From positions 28,084 to 92,083 of the forward strand of contig JAZQGX010000322.1 in assembly GCA_045540275.1 (NCBI GenBank): a stretch of DNA of 64,000 nucleotides, in the 5' to 3' direction. Under the pieces are notes generated by a model, which saw nothing but the letters and a program-made list of their open reading frames with translations, searched no databases and was not told the origin of the DNA. Positions within the stretch are counted from its first letter, which is position 1, and each line of letters begins with the position of its first letter. Of this stretch, positions 1 through 9,623 are shown piece after piece. Source of the DNA: RGIG8368 sp045540275. GTDB lineage: Bacteria; Verrucomicrobiota; Kiritimatiellia; RFP12; UBA1067. Position numbers and translations under genes: made by a program.

Positions 1-76
1 AGCCGGCTCTGTCGCCCTGATTGCTGCCCAAAGACAAAACCACTTCGTTTTTTCCGCACTCGCTGCAGTCGCTCAT
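1..76 (-). CDS. folK: HPPK (FolK), N-terminal part only
   Basis: Partial gene running off the left edge; 25 codons are visible. The reading begins MSDCSECGKNE and continues with VVLSLGSNQGDRAG. LGSNxGDR is the N-terminal signature of 2-amino-4-hydroxy-6-hydroxymethyldihydropteridine pyrophosphokinase, which pyrophosphorylates the pterin precursor in cytosolic folate synthesis. The ATG overlaps the dapB stop codon (ATGA at 73-76), so it should be the third gene of the dapA-dapB transcript and translationally coupled. The short Cys-rich lead-in before the motif is unusual. Only the N-terminus is seen, so the assignment rests on one motif. Confidence 0.72.
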   Translation of the reverse strand, partial: MSDCSECGKNEVVLSLGSNQGDRAG

Positions 77-858
77 TTTTCAAATCCCAACACGTCGCGC
101 ATTGTATAGCATCCAGCCTCACGGCCGATCAGCCATTCCGCGGCACGCAACGCGCCCTTGGCGAAGGCATCGCGGCTGTGCGCCTTGTGGGTGATTTCAA
201 TGCGCTCTTCGTCAGCCATGAACATTACGGTATGGTCGCCGACCACCGATCCTCCGCGAATGGCATGAACGCCGATTTCGCCGCGCGGACGTTCACCGGT
301 AATGCCTTCGCGACCGTAGCAGGCAACATCTGAAAGCGCCACCTGTCGCCCTGCGGCAGCCTCCTCGGCAAGCATCAGCGCGGTGCCGCTGGGGGCGTCC
401 TTTTTTAGTCGATGGTGGATTTCCGTGATCTCGATATCGTAGTCGATGCCGAGGGTTGCCGCAGATTTGCGAACAAGTTCGAGCAGCAGATTGACGCCAG
501 TACTCATGTTTGCGCTGCGTACGACCGGGATGATCCGGGCGGCGTCCTCCACCGCTTTGAGTTCCGCAGCGTCAAGACCGGTCGTCCCCAACACGAATCC
601 CTGTTTGCGTTCTGCCGCCAGGGCAATGTGGGCGGGCACGCTGGCATGGAATGAAAAGTCGATGACGGCATCGGCCTCGCAGGGCCAATCCGTCGTGTAG
701 GCGAGTTGCGGATTCACGCCGTTGATGTTGACCGGGGTGCCGATAAGCGGACAGAATTTATCCTCCACCGCGCCGACCACCTCGATTCCCTTTTCAGCTG
801 CGCAGCGCATCAGCGCCTGCCCCATGCGCCCCGCGGCGCCGATGATGACTACTTTCAT
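73..858 (-). CDS. dapB: 4-hydroxy-tetrahydrodipicolinate reductase
   Basis: 261 aa, normal length for DapB. It reduces 4-hydroxy-tetrahydrodipicolinate with NAD(P)H in the lysine/diaminopimelate pathway. The N-terminus carries the Rossmann motif GAAGRMG (about residues 7-13). The catalytic region EIHHRLKKDAPSGTA (about 147-161) holds the His pair, the Lys and the PSGTA substrate loop. It lies 10 nt downstream of dapA on the same strand and its stop overlaps the folK start. AGGATT precedes the ATG as an SD-like site. Assignment is certain; the presence of dapA and dapB implies meso-diaminopimelate, consistent with a Gram-negative wall. Confidence 0.97.
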   Translation of the reverse strand: MKVVIIGAAGRMGQALMRCAAEKGIEVVGAVEDKFCPLIGTPVNINGVNPQLAYTTDWPCEADAVIDFSFHASVPAHIALAAERKQGFVLGTTGLDAAELKAVEDAARIIPVVRSANMSTGVNLLLELVRKSAATLGIDYDIEITEIHHRLKKDAPSGTALMLAEEAAAGRQVALSDVACYGREGITGERPRGEIGVHAIRGGSVVGDHTVMFMADEERIEITHKAHSRDAFAKGALRAAEWLIGREAGCYTMRDVLGFEK

Positions 859-868
859 TTCCGAATCC

Positions 869-1738
869 TCAAATCAGATTGTATTTCGCAAGCGTTTCGC
901 TCAGTTTGGCGTCGACGGCGTCATCGCATTCGCAAAGCGGAAGTCTGAACCCTGGTTTGATGCGACCCATTTTTGCGAGCGCGGTTTTGACGCAGATGGG
1001 ATTGGTGTCGAGGAACAGATCGTGGAAAAGCTGATAATATTTCAGATGGAGCTTTCTCGCCAGACCCAGCTCGTCGCCCATCGCAGACCGGACAAAGTCG
1101 GAGAACTCTTTGGGAATGATGTTGGAGGCAACAGAGATTACACCCTTGGCTCCGACGCTGATCATCGGCAAAGCCAGCGTGTCGTCTCCGGAGAGGACGG
1201 TCAGACCGCAGCTGGAGCAGATCGCGCTGACGCGGTCAACGCTGCCGGCGGCTTCCTTGATGGCGGCGATGTTGGGGTTTTCAGCAAGGCGTTTGACGAC
1301 GGAAATCGGTATCTCTTTGCCGGCGCGGCCAGGCACATTGTAAAGCACAACCGGGACTCCGACATTGGCAACTTCGGAGAAGTGACGGTAGAGTCCTTCG
1401 GGGTTGGGCTTGTTGTAGTACGGAGTGACCTGCAAAGTGGCGTCGACGCCGGAGTCAAAAACGCAACGGGTCAGTTCGATCGCCTCGGCGGTGGAATTAG
1501 CACCGGTGCCCGCGATGATCTTTACGCGCCCTTTGGCCTGATCGACGGTTTCGGCGATAACCTTGAGATGTTCTTCAACGGAAAGGGTGGGGCTTTCTCC
1601 GGTGGTGCCGACGGGAACGAGGCCTTCAACACCGTTTATAATTTGCCATTCGACAAAATCGCGCAATGCTCCGTAGTCAACCTTGCCGTCGGTTCCGAAC
1701 GGGGTGACCATGGCGGTAAAAGTACCTTCTAAGTTCAT
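869..1738 (-). CDS. dapA: 4-hydroxy-tetrahydrodipicolinate synthase
   Basis: 289 aa, full length. This Schiff-base class I aldolase condenses pyruvate with aspartate semialdehyde at the entry to lysine/diaminopimelate synthesis. Seen in sequence: the N-terminal barrel strand GTFTAMVTPF, the VPVGTTGESPTL loop, the tyrosine region YYNKPNPEGLYRHF, YNVPGRAG, and the Schiff-base lysine in AAIKEAAGS. AAGGAA lies about 8 nt before the ATG on the minus strand. It is the first gene of dapA-dapB-folK and has its own promoter just upstream (1771-1799), divergent from polysaccharide locus 1. Confidence 0.97.
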   Translation of the reverse strand: MNLEGTFTAMVTPFGTDGKVDYGALRDFVEWQIINGVEGLVPVGTTGESPTLSVEEHLKVIAETVDQAKGRVKIIAGTGANSTAEAIELTRCVFDSGVDATLQVTPYYNKPNPEGLYRHFSEVANVGVPVVLYNVPGRAGKEIPISVVKRLAENPNIAAIKEAAGSVDRVSAICSSCGLTVLSGDDTLALPMISVGAKGVISVASNIIPKEFSDFVRSAMGDELGLARKLHLKYYQLFHDLFLDTNPICVKTALAKMGRIKPGFRLPLCECDDAVDAKLSETLAKYNLI

Positions 1739-1770
1739 AGAAATTCCTTGCTTTAAAACAGATGGTTTAT

Positions 1771-1799
1771 AGTATCTCTTATCTTGGCGGTTTGGTCAA
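1771..1799 (-). promoter_or_regulatory. Promoter of dapA-dapB-folK
   Basis: On the minus strand TTGACC (1794-1799) and GATACT (1771-1776) are separated by 17 nt. The predicted start near 1764 leaves a leader of about 26 nt before dapA. Confidence 0.55.
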
Positions 1800-1898
1800 T
1801 GCTAATTTAGGCGAAATGCAAAACCGGGAGGGGAAAAGCGTCGCCGTGATGCCGGGCGGACGGATAGGCGTTTTGAGCGGATCACCGTGGCTTTCGGC

Positions 1899-1927
1899 TT
1901 GTCATATTGTGATTAAAGTGCTATAAT
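1899..1927 (+). promoter_or_regulatory. Promoter of polysaccharide locus 1
   Basis: TTGTCA (1899-1904), a 17-nt spacer and TATAAT (1922-1927). Predicted transcription start is about 1934. This excludes the upstream GTG (1931) and supports the ATG at 1955, which is preceded by the strong SD AAGGGGG (1944-1950). No other good promoter was seen before the next five genes, so the locus is probably one transcript. Confidence 0.75.
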
Positions 1928-1954
1928 TTAGTGATTTTGAAACAAGGGGGTATA

Positions 1955-4705
1955 ATGAAATATGTTGTCTGTTTTTTGTCGACGGTCGCCTTTGCTTTGT
2001 CCGTATCCGCTACGACTCCGGGGGGGCTGCAGAAGAAGTTTGTAGCCTTGACCTTCGATGTTGCCTTCAATGCGCCTTCCAACGTGTGCGCCCATGCCGA
2101 GGAGCTTAACAAGCTGCCGTGGCTCGACGGTGTCGCCGTTTCGCTTTTGAAAGTTCCGGTGAAGACCGTTGATGGTAAGGGTGATGTCTCCGACACCACG
2201 CGGCTTATGCGGCTCAACGACATCTGGACGCGGGATGCGGTCAAAACGCAAATCCCCTATCTGCGCGGGATCGTAAAATATCCGCGGCTTAAAGAAAGCT
2301 TCCTGCTCGCCTGGATTTCTCCGAGCGGCAAGCACAACCGCATTGCCTGGACCGATGATGCGGGATGGGCTCGTTTCGGGGACAATCTCGCAGTTCTCGC
2401 TTGGGCGGCGAAGGAGGCAGGTCTCAAAGGTTTGATGCTCGATCCGGAAGAGTACTCCGGTGCGCTTCAGTACCTGTACACGAAGGCCGACGGCGCGGTG
2501 TCATTCTCCAAATGCAGGGAGCTTGCGCGGCGGCGCGGACGTGAAGTCTTTTCCAAAGTATTCAAGGAGTTTCCCGAGGGCATCTACTTCTTTCTCTGGA
2601 CGCTGGAACATCACGTCCGCTATTTTGCAGGACGCCGTACTACCGATCCGCAGTCGATTTCCGATGACGCGGGTGAACTCCTGTCCTACTTCTACAACGG
2701 GATGTTTGACGTGATGCCGCCTGCGGCGCGTTTTGTCGACGGCGCCGAACATTACAGTCTCACCGCGACGAAAGACATGTATTGGAAGGGGGCGATCAAC
2801 CAGTTGGTCGGTGCACGCGCATTCGTCGCGCCGGAGAACTGGGGCAGATATCGCGCACAGCTTCTCGCCGGCAATACGCATTATCTCGATATGTTCAGCA
2901 TTCACGCCAATCCCAAGAGCCGTTGGTACCACCAGCCGGTCGACGGATCCCGTCTGAACCATCTGCGCCTCAATCTCGAGCAGTCGCTCCAGTCGGCCGA
3001 CGAGTACGTATGGATTTATGGAGAGTGCGGGCGTCTGATCGATTGGAAATGCGCAATCAATCAAAACCAGCAGCCGACATCGCGCCGTCAGCTTTGGGAT
3101 GACCAGATTCCGGGATTTACCGACACGATAACGATGGCGAAAGATCCAGAAGCGTTTCTTGAAATGCGAAAGAAGGATTACGCGGCTCGCGGCGAACTGA
3201 AGAATCTGGCCGCCGACTACAAGGGGCTGCCGGTGTTCTTTTCGCAGAAGGATGAGAAAAAAGCGTACAAGTCGCGTGTGGTTCGTTCGGTCAAAGGAGT
3301 CTGCCCCGGCGATGTTTACGATGTCAGCCAGGAGGTTCGCTCGTCGATGCGCTCGGGTTCTCCGACCGTCAAGGTGACTTGGCGCGCAAAGGGGAAGGTT
3401 GTCGCGGAAGACTCGGAAAAAGTTCTCCCCTGCAGCGAGCGGATCCATGGCGAATCCCGCTGGATGCGCGATATGGTGTCGGTTCCCGCGGGCGCCGACG
3501 AACTGGTGGTTGAGTTTTCGGCGGAGCTCGCGCCGGGAGAATCGGCAAATGCGCGCTCGACGGAAGTTTACCTAGTTGACGAGGCGCAGATGTCGTTCAC
3601 GCCGGCTCCGGTAAAAGAATACAGATCTGCCGAAAAGATGAAGGGCGGCAAGTGGGTATTTGATGAAAAGAAAAAACGTCTTTCCAACGGGCATTGGTCG
3701 CTTGGCGCGAATTATCTTGATAAAGCGCGCACCCGTCTTGGCATCTCCGGAATCAAGGCGGAAGGTTCGGGCGTTCTTGATTTCACGGGAGTCGAGAAGG
3801 ATACGGGCAAAAAGGTAGCTTCTATTGGTTCGTTCGCCCGCAACGTCGCGATTACCGAGCTGATCGGACCCGATATCGAGATTGTCGGAATGGACGCGAT
3901 GCGTTTCTGCTACAACCTGCGCCGTGTTGAAATTTCGCCCGCTGTAAAACAGTTGACCACATCGTGCTTTGCATACTGCACCAATCTCGTTTCGTTCTCG
4001 CCGTTGACGCTTCCAGCAGATGTGCGTCTTGCGGGCATCTCGCAGTTTCAAAGCTGCACGGCGCTCAAGTCCGACTTTGTGTACGAGGGTGCGGCTCCGC
4101 TCGCGGGAGCTATGTTTGCCGGCTCGGGAATCACCTCGCTCCGTGCGCCCAAATGCGCCAACCTCTTGCGAAATTCGCTTTCCGGCTGCCGCAATCTCAC
4201 TTATCTTCGGTTTGCCGATGATGTCAAGTTCTCCAGTGAAGCCGAGCGCCGCGCTTACATGCAGAAGGAGCGCCGCACCGCCGGTGCGATGCCGAATCTC
4301 ATTTCCAAAACGGCGAAGGGTTTTGAGACGCTCAAGTCGACGATGAGCAAGATAATCCAGCTCTCCCCGCGTCCCATCGTAAAGGATGTGAGAGAAGGCG
4401 AGCTGTACGGAGTCAGTATCTCCAGCCGGAGAACGGCATGGAGCGGATCATGCTATTTTCGCGTCAAATGGCTCAAGGACGGTCGTCAGCTGGCATGGAG
4501 CACCGAGCGCCCGTTCTCAATGAGCGGACTTCGCGAAAACGGGGTTTGGCGCACCGGTTCGATTCTGGTACGCGTTCCGCCAGAGGCTAACCAGTTCGTT
4601 CTGGAGGTCGGCGCCACGCTGATGCCCGGCGAATCAATCGAGTACGACAAGGTGGAAATCTTCAAACTCGGAAATGCTCTCCCGCCCTGGCCGCAAGACA
4701 AGTAA
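1955..4705 (+). CDS. Secreted PGG-barrel family protein 1 with LRR module (putative glycosidase)
   Basis: 916 aa from the ATG at 1955. Signal peptide at residues 1-19 (MKYVVCFLSTVAFALSVSA). Residues about 20-400 form a conserved block shared with three other proteins in the window. It starts TPGGLQKKF and contains LMLDPEEY near residue 163, RRRGREVFSKVFKEFP, NPKSRWYH and YVWIYGE. The acid cluster, aromatic residues and neighbouring GH10 gene suggest a TIM-barrel glycoside hydrolase; I do not recognise a named family. Then come a beta-sandwich-like segment (about 420-545), a BspA-type LRR module opening with KWVFDEKKKRLSNGHW (about 560-780), and a second sandwich ending LPPWP. First gene of locus 1. 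Exported, probably periplasmic or on the cell surface. Function is inferred from context. Confidence 0.8.
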   Translation: MKYVVCFLSTVAFALSVSATTPGGLQKKFVALTFDVAFNAPSNVCAHAEELNKLPWLDGVAVSLLKVPVKTVDGKGDVSDTTRLMRLNDIWTRDAVKTQIPYLRGIVKYPRLKESFLLAWISPSGKHNRIAWTDDAGWARFGDNLAVLAWAAKEAGLKGLMLDPEEYSGALQYLYTKADGAVSFSKCRELARRRGREVFSKVFKEFPEGIYFFLWTLEHHVRYFAGRRTTDPQSISDDAGELLSYFYNGMFDVMPPAARFVDGAEHYSLTATKDMYWKGAINQLVGARAFVAPENWGRYRAQLLAGNTHYLDMFSIHANPKSRWYHQPVDGSRLNHLRLNLEQSLQSADEYVWIYGECGRLIDWKCAINQNQQPTSRRQLWDDQIPGFTDTITMAKDPEAFLEMRKKDYAARGELKNLAADYKGLPVFFSQKDEKKAYKSRVVRSVKGVCPGDVYDVSQEVRSSMRSGSPTVKVTWRAKGKVVAEDSEKVLPCSERIHGESRWMRDMVSVPAGADELVVEFSAELAPGESANARSTEVYLVDEAQMSFTPAPVKEYRSAEKMKGGKWVFDEKKKRLSNGHWSLGANYLDKARTRLGISGIKAEGSGVLDFTGVEKDTGKKVASIGSFARNVAITELIGPDIEIVGMDAMRFCYNLRRVEISPAVKQLTTSCFAYCTNLVSFSPLTLPADVRLAGISQFQSCTALKSDFVYEGAAPLAGAMFAGSGITSLRAPKCANLLRNSLSGCRNLTYLRFADDVKFSSEAERRAYMQKERRTAGAMPNLISKTAKGFETLKSTMSKIIQLSPRPIVKDVREGELYGVSISSRRTAWSGSCYFRVKWLKDGRQLAWSTERPFSMSGLRENGVWRTGSILVRVPPEANQFVLEVGATLMPGESIEYDKVEIFKLGNALPPWPQDK

Positions 4706-4738
4706 AAAACGACAAATCAAGATGTGAAGGTGCGATAC

Positions 4739-5593
4739 ATGGGAGCATTTCGACGCAGGAGACCGGGTGCTTTGAAGATTGTTTCAGCCTTGCTGGTCTC
4801 TTGTGCTATGGTCTTTTCGGTGGCGGCCGAGAAGCAAGGGGTGTGGTCGCAGGATTATTACGTGGAGCTGGCGGCTTGCTCATCGCTCTATTCGCTGGGT
4901 AGCGTTCGTGCCGATCATGCCGTATGGTCTGTCGAAGGCGATGTCATCCAGCGTTTGTCCTCTTATGGACACATACTGTTGGGATATTGGGCGATGAGCG
5001 ATTTGACGGAATCTGCGGATAAATCGCACCGCTCAACCATCTATGAGTCCGACCCCTATCTTTTTTACGGCTATGATTGGGATCTCGCCGACGGGTGGCG
5101 GTGGCGGAACCGCGCGGGTGTGATTTGGGTGTTTAACGAGGGGTATGACGTTGATGTCGTCCATCTGTTTCGCGAGTGGACCTACATGGGCGAAATCAGC
5201 GGTCCCTGGTGCTCGTTGTATGGACAGACCCGTGCGGTTGAGGACCTCGGAACCTACGTCCAGATTGGAATGCGTCGTGAATTCGGGATTGTAAAAGGTG
5301 TACTGTCGATAATGCCCCATATCGCGTTTTACGGCGGCTCAAAGCGGTGGAATCAGCGGCGGTACGGAAATCTGATTGAGGATCGGGCGATTAGCGCGGG
5401 ACTGGGGACGGTAGATTACGGCCTGAGATTCGCCGCTCCGATAAAATGGGGTGCCAGCTTTTTTGTTGATATTTGCGGTTATAATGCACTGGATGAACGG
5501 ACTCGTACGCAGATACGCGCCCGTCGCGCCAATGGTTCAACGATGAAGTTGGACTCCTGCTATGTCTATTCGGGGCTTTCCTGGGAATTTTAA
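4739..5593 (+). CDS. Putative outer-membrane beta-barrel protein
   Basis: 284 aa from the ATG at 4739, preceded by AAGGTG (4727-4732); the upstream in-frame GTG has no SD. A signal peptide with an Arg-rich N-region and the hydrophobic core IVSALLVSCAMVFSVAA is followed by a Trp/Tyr-rich chain with alternating hydrophobic residues. It ends in SGLSWEF: a terminal Phe is the usual C-terminal signal of outer-membrane barrels. It sits between two secreted PGG-barrel proteins, 33 nt after the first and 19 nt before the second, so a role in passage or anchoring of glycan at the outer membrane is plausible. No family recognised; this is structural inference. Confidence 0.6.
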   Translation: MGAFRRRRPGALKIVSALLVSCAMVFSVAAEKQGVWSQDYYVELAACSSLYSLGSVRADHAVWSVEGDVIQRLSSYGHILLGYWAMSDLTESADKSHRSTIYESDPYLFYGYDWDLADGWRWRNRAGVIWVFNEGYDVDVVHLFREWTYMGEISGPWCSLYGQTRAVEDLGTYVQIGMRREFGIVKGVLSIMPHIAFYGGSKRWNQRRYGNLIEDRAISAGLGTVDYGLRFAAPIKWGASFFVDICGYNALDERTRTQIRARRANGSTMKLDSCYVYSGLSWEF

Positions 5594-5612
5594 TAAAAAA
5601 TGGAGGTTTATC

Positions 5613-7715
5613 ATGTCGATAGTTAACAGTTATGGAAGAGCGGTCGGGGGAGTTCTCCGCTTGGTTCGGTTTGGATTGACCGCGATGCTGATGACGGGTA
5701 TCGCAAATGCCGCAAACCCGGGCGGACTTGAAAAGAAGTATGTGGGGCTTCTTTTCGATGTGATCAATACGTCGCCGTCAAATGTGCTTGCCCACATCGA
5801 CAAGTTTGAAAAGAGCGCGCCTTATCTCGACGGCCTTGCGCTCGCGCTTTACGATGTTCCGGTCGTCAAGGCGGACGGAACGGTCGGTAAGTCCGAGTAC
5901 ACGCGAATCGTCCATCCGACGGAACGCTGGACGCGCGAAAATCTCAAGTCGCAGATTCCGGTTTTAAAGGCAATCGCCTCTCGACCGAACATGAAGGAGA
6001 GTTTTCTTCTCGTTTGGCTGACACCCAAATCGAAGGGGAGGCGCCTTGCGCTCACCGACGACAAGGCGTGGACGAATTTCGCCGAGAATATGGCGACGAT
6101 GGCGTGGCTCGCGAAGGAGTCGGGTTTGAGGGGCCTGATGCTCGACCCCGAAGAATACGCGGCTGCCATGCAGTATATACATACTCCCGACGATCCGCCG
6201 TTCGAGGAATGTAAAAAACTGATGCGTCAGCGCGGCCGCGAAGTCTTTTCTCGCGTTTTCAAGGAATATCCCGATGCGGTTCTTTTCGGACTTTGGTTTT
6301 ATCATCATTTCGCGTGGTGGATGGAGAAGGGCCGTCAGACGAATCCCGCGATCTATGCGGACGACACGGGCGAGCTTTCGCAGTATTTCTACGACGGCAT
6401 GCTCGATGTGATGCCTCCGACCGCTCGCGGCGTGGAGGGGACGGAACATTACCACCATTCCGCCACCCGCAACGAATATCTTGCCGACGGCAGCCGCGTC
6501 GCCTCGGAAGTTCTGGCCTTTATCGCTCCTGAAAATCGCGGCAAGTACCGCTCGCAGGTCTATATGGGCAATGCGCACTATCTCGACATGTACACCCTGA
6601 CCACCAACCCGAAGAGTCTGTGGTATCACGCTCCCGTGAACGGTTCGCGCCTTGAGCATCTTCGCCTCAATCTCGAGCAGTCGCTTCAGGCCTCGTCGAA
6701 ATACGTCTGGATCTACGGCGAGAATAGCGGAAAGGTTATTGACTGGTCGGATGGCTATTATGGAAAGCGCAAGATCTGGGAGGAAGTGATTCCCGGACTT
6801 ACCGAAACGATGATGCTCGCGAAGGACCCTGAGCGTTATTCGGCGATGCGCAAGGCCGAACTGAAGAAGAAGGGGGAACTTAAGAATCTTCTTCCCGACG
6901 TAGCTCCCATGCGTTTTGAAAGCAAGGGCGGCGTGCGCGAATTCAGTTCCCTTGAAACTCACGATCTTTCCGTGAAGGGGGTCAAGCCCGGCGAAAACTA
7001 TGAGATCACGTTCTACGCCGATATCCGCCGCCTCGGGTATGAAGATGCGCCGCGCGCCGAATCCGCCCGCCCCAGCGTCGTCTGGAAAAAGGACGGAAAG
7101 GTTCTTCCCGGCAAGACGGTCATCCTGAAGGTCGTCGATCCGAAGCCGGCGGTGTGGAAAAAGGTGACGGCGACGGTCACCGTCCCCGAAGGCGCCGACG
7201 AGCTGGCGCTTGATTTCGCGGCGTCCCTGCGCCCCTGCGAATTTGTGCGCTATGATTCGCGCGTCAATATCCGCAAGGACGGCAAGACTGGCATGAAGCT
7301 TCCAAAATTCCGCGGAGTCATGTACCGCTTCAACGCAGTGGAGGCGCTTAAGCCTGAGCGCGAGATTTCGCTTAAGGGTTTAAAACCCGGCGATCTGCTC
7401 AGCGTCGAGGTCTCGATGCGCCGCAGCGGTGCGGGCGTGATTTTCAACAATCTCCATTTCCGCGGCGAGGGCAAGACGATCACCGGATTTAAAAAAGCCG
7501 TTGCGATGAATTCTCCGCGAAAGGACGGCGTATGGCGTTCGGGCGAGGCGGTCGTGCGCGTGCCGGAAGGTGCGGATGAGCTTTACTTCGACATCGTCGC
7601 CGAAGTGCACAACGGCAAATCCGACCTTTTCGAACTCGACAACTTCAAGGTCTACAAGATCGGCGGAGCTCTTCCGAAATGGCCGGCGGAGGCTCTCCGC
7701 CCGTCGGAAAGATAA
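5613..7715 (+). CDS. Secreted PGG-barrel family protein 2, no LRR module (putative glycosidase)
   Basis: 700 aa from the ATG at 5613, chosen because GGAGG (5602-5606) precedes it. Signal peptide with core LTAMLMTGIANA, then NPGGLEKKYVGLLFDV. The barrel-like block carries LMLDPEEYAAAMQY (acid cluster near residue 178), MRQRGREVFSRVFKEYP, NPKSLWYH, VNGSRLEHLRLNLEQS and YVWIYGE. Two similar beta-sandwich-like domains follow (KPGENY...VPEGADEL and KPGDLL...VPEGADEL), ending YKIGGALPKWPAE. Unlike paralogs 1, 3 and 4 it lacks the LRR module between the two sandwiches, so the module is optional. Probably hydrolyses or binds an extracellular glycan; enzymatic activity is inferred, not seen. Confidence 0.8.
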   Translation: MSIVNSYGRAVGGVLRLVRFGLTAMLMTGIANAANPGGLEKKYVGLLFDVINTSPSNVLAHIDKFEKSAPYLDGLALALYDVPVVKADGTVGKSEYTRIVHPTERWTRENLKSQIPVLKAIASRPNMKESFLLVWLTPKSKGRRLALTDDKAWTNFAENMATMAWLAKESGLRGLMLDPEEYAAAMQYIHTPDDPPFEECKKLMRQRGREVFSRVFKEYPDAVLFGLWFYHHFAWWMEKGRQTNPAIYADDTGELSQYFYDGMLDVMPPTARGVEGTEHYHHSATRNEYLADGSRVASEVLAFIAPENRGKYRSQVYMGNAHYLDMYTLTTNPKSLWYHAPVNGSRLEHLRLNLEQSLQASSKYVWIYGENSGKVIDWSDGYYGKRKIWEEVIPGLTETMMLAKDPERYSAMRKAELKKKGELKNLLPDVAPMRFESKGGVREFSSLETHDLSVKGVKPGENYEITFYADIRRLGYEDAPRAESARPSVVWKKDGKVLPGKTVILKVVDPKPAVWKKVTATVTVPEGADELALDFAASLRPCEFVRYDSRVNIRKDGKTGMKLPKFRGVMYRFNAVEALKPEREISLKGLKPGDLLSVEVSMRRSGAGVIFNNLHFRGEGKTITGFKKAVAMNSPRKDGVWRSGEAVVRVPEGADELYFDIVAEVHNGKSDLFELDNFKVYKIGGALPKWPAEALRPSER

Positions 7716-7732
7716 AGAAAGGCGGCTTTTCA

Positions 7733-9623
7733 ATGGTGAAGATCTGGAAATTACTTTTGATCTTTGCGTTCGCCGCGCATGCGGCGGGCGCAGCCCCGAT
7801 GGCTCCCGGGGGAATCGAGAAGAAGTACATCGGCCTTTTTTTCGATATTCTTGAGACGACGCCGTCCAACATTCTCGCTCATGCCGACGATTTCGCCCGT
7901 CATGCGCCGTATCTCGACGGCCTGGCGATCGCGCTTGACGGACTGACGGTCGAGAAGGGTGACGGAACGACCGGATCTTCCAAGCATACGACGATCATGC
8001 ATCCGTCCGAACGCTGGACGCGCTCAACGCTTAAAAAAGAGATTGAGGTATTGAAGGCGATTTCCCAAAAGCCTCATCTGAGCGAGAGTTTCCTCCTTTT
8101 CTGGATGTCGCCGGGCAACAAGGCCAACCGGTTGAGCTGGACGGACGACAAGGCGTGGGCGAACTATGCGGAGAATATGGCGAATGTGGCGTGGCTGGCG
8201 AAGAAGTCCGGGATGAAGGGGCTGATGCTCGATCATGAAGATTATTCCAAATCTTCCCAATACCGCCACACGCCGAACGATCCGCCGTTCGACGAGTGCG
8301 CGAGGCTCGCGCGTCAGCGCGGGCGCGAAGTCTTTTCACGGATTTTCGAGGAGTATCCCGACGCGGTGATCTTCTTCCTCTCGTTTTTCAAGGAGTTCGG
8401 CGGCATGCTCGACTGGGGGCAATACCTCGGTCGGAAATCGGAAATACGCCTTCTCCCTTCCGGTCAAGCCCGGCGAGCGCTATTTCGTTTCGGTAACGCT
8501 CTCGGTCCGCAAGGAGGATTATTCGCCTGCCCGCGCCGGAGCGGCCCAGCCGCGCGTAGTCTGGAAGAATGGCGGAAAGAGGGTTAAGACGGATGTCGTA
8601 AACATCCCAGTTCCGGATCCGAATTCCGTAAAATCTCAAAAGGTCGAAGCGGTCGTCACCGTTCCCGAAGGCGTTGACGAGATGGAAATCGACCGCGCGG
8701 CCTCGATTATGGCCAGAGAGGTCGTCGGATATGAAAACGTCGTCGTCTACAGTCTGGTGGATGCTGATCTCGGCGAGACGGCCGGGGATAAGCTGAAATG
8801 GGTCTACGATCCGAAAACGCGGAAATTGACCGACGGCAACTGGAATCTGACGGCGGTTCTCAAGGAAGGGACGCTGAGGGTTCTCGGCGACGGAGCGAAT
8901 ACGATCGGGTCGGGCGTTCTTGATTTTTCGAACGTCAAAAACGATACGGGCTATCCGGTTTCTTTCGTCGGTCGATTCAATGACCACAAAGGGATCACGG
9001 CTTTTGTCGCGCCCGATGTGAATTTTTCCGCCGAGCGAACGTTCGCCGGATGCGCAAATATCAAAAAAATCGCCGTCGGCGAATTTCCGTCGCGCAAAAA
9101 CTCGGTTTCCGAAATCGACAAGAGGCGCGATATGCTCATTCACCTCGGGCTTTTCAAGGCTAATTGGCCGCATGCAAAAAGCCTGTGCTATACGCGCGAA
9201 TCGACGGGGCGTTTCGGGCGCGACAATATAATCCGCAAGCGCGACGTGAAGCCGGGCGAACTGTATCTCGTGGGCCTGTCGATGAAGCGCACCGGATCGG
9301 GCGAGGCGAGATTTTCGGTCAATTTCCGAGGCACGAATCGTGAAGACACGATCAAGTGGTGCTTCCCGGCGGCGCGCACGTTCACGATGGACGGGCCGCG
9401 CAAGGACGGGGTCTGGCGTTCGGGCTCCATCGTCGTGCGCGTGCCTGAAAAGGCGACGGAAATCTTTCTCAATCTCGGAGTTCTGATGAACGAGGGGACG
9501 GACAAGTTCGAGTTCGACAAATTTGAACTTTACAAAATCGGCGATCCGCTGCCGAAATGGCCGGCCGAATACGAACGGACAAGGGCTATGTATATCGAAG
9601 AGTTAAAGAAGGGGAAGAAATGA
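7733..9623 (+). pseudogene. PGG-barrel family protein 3, disrupted by internal deletion and frameshift
   Basis: Starts at ATG 7733 (SD AAAGG around 7720) with a signal peptide and APGGIEKKYIGLFFDI. The frame follows its paralogs to about 8420 (IFFLSFFKEFGGMLDW), then reads nonsense to a stop at 8587. From about 8421 another frame resumes homology (VKPGERYFVSV, at 8463) through the first sandwich, the LRR module (KWVYDPKTRKLTDGNW) and the C-terminal sandwich ending LPKWPAE. Compared with paralog 4, about 200 residues of the barrel are missing (roughly 650 nt, not a multiple of three). The acid motif has also drifted from LMLDPEEY to LMLDHEDY. An internal ATG could yield a 313-aa C-terminal product (8682-9623). 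Its stop overlaps the next gene by ATGA. Confidence 0.8.

Noticed and set aside
722..1732. A 336-codon open frame on the plus strand opposite dapA.
   Set aside because: It is the antisense shadow of dapA/dapB, has no SD or recognisable motif, and dapA is certain.
1931..1954. GTG start 24 nt upstream for the first PGG-barrel protein.
   Set aside because: It would lie before the predicted transcription start; the ATG at 1955 has an SD and gives a normal signal peptide.
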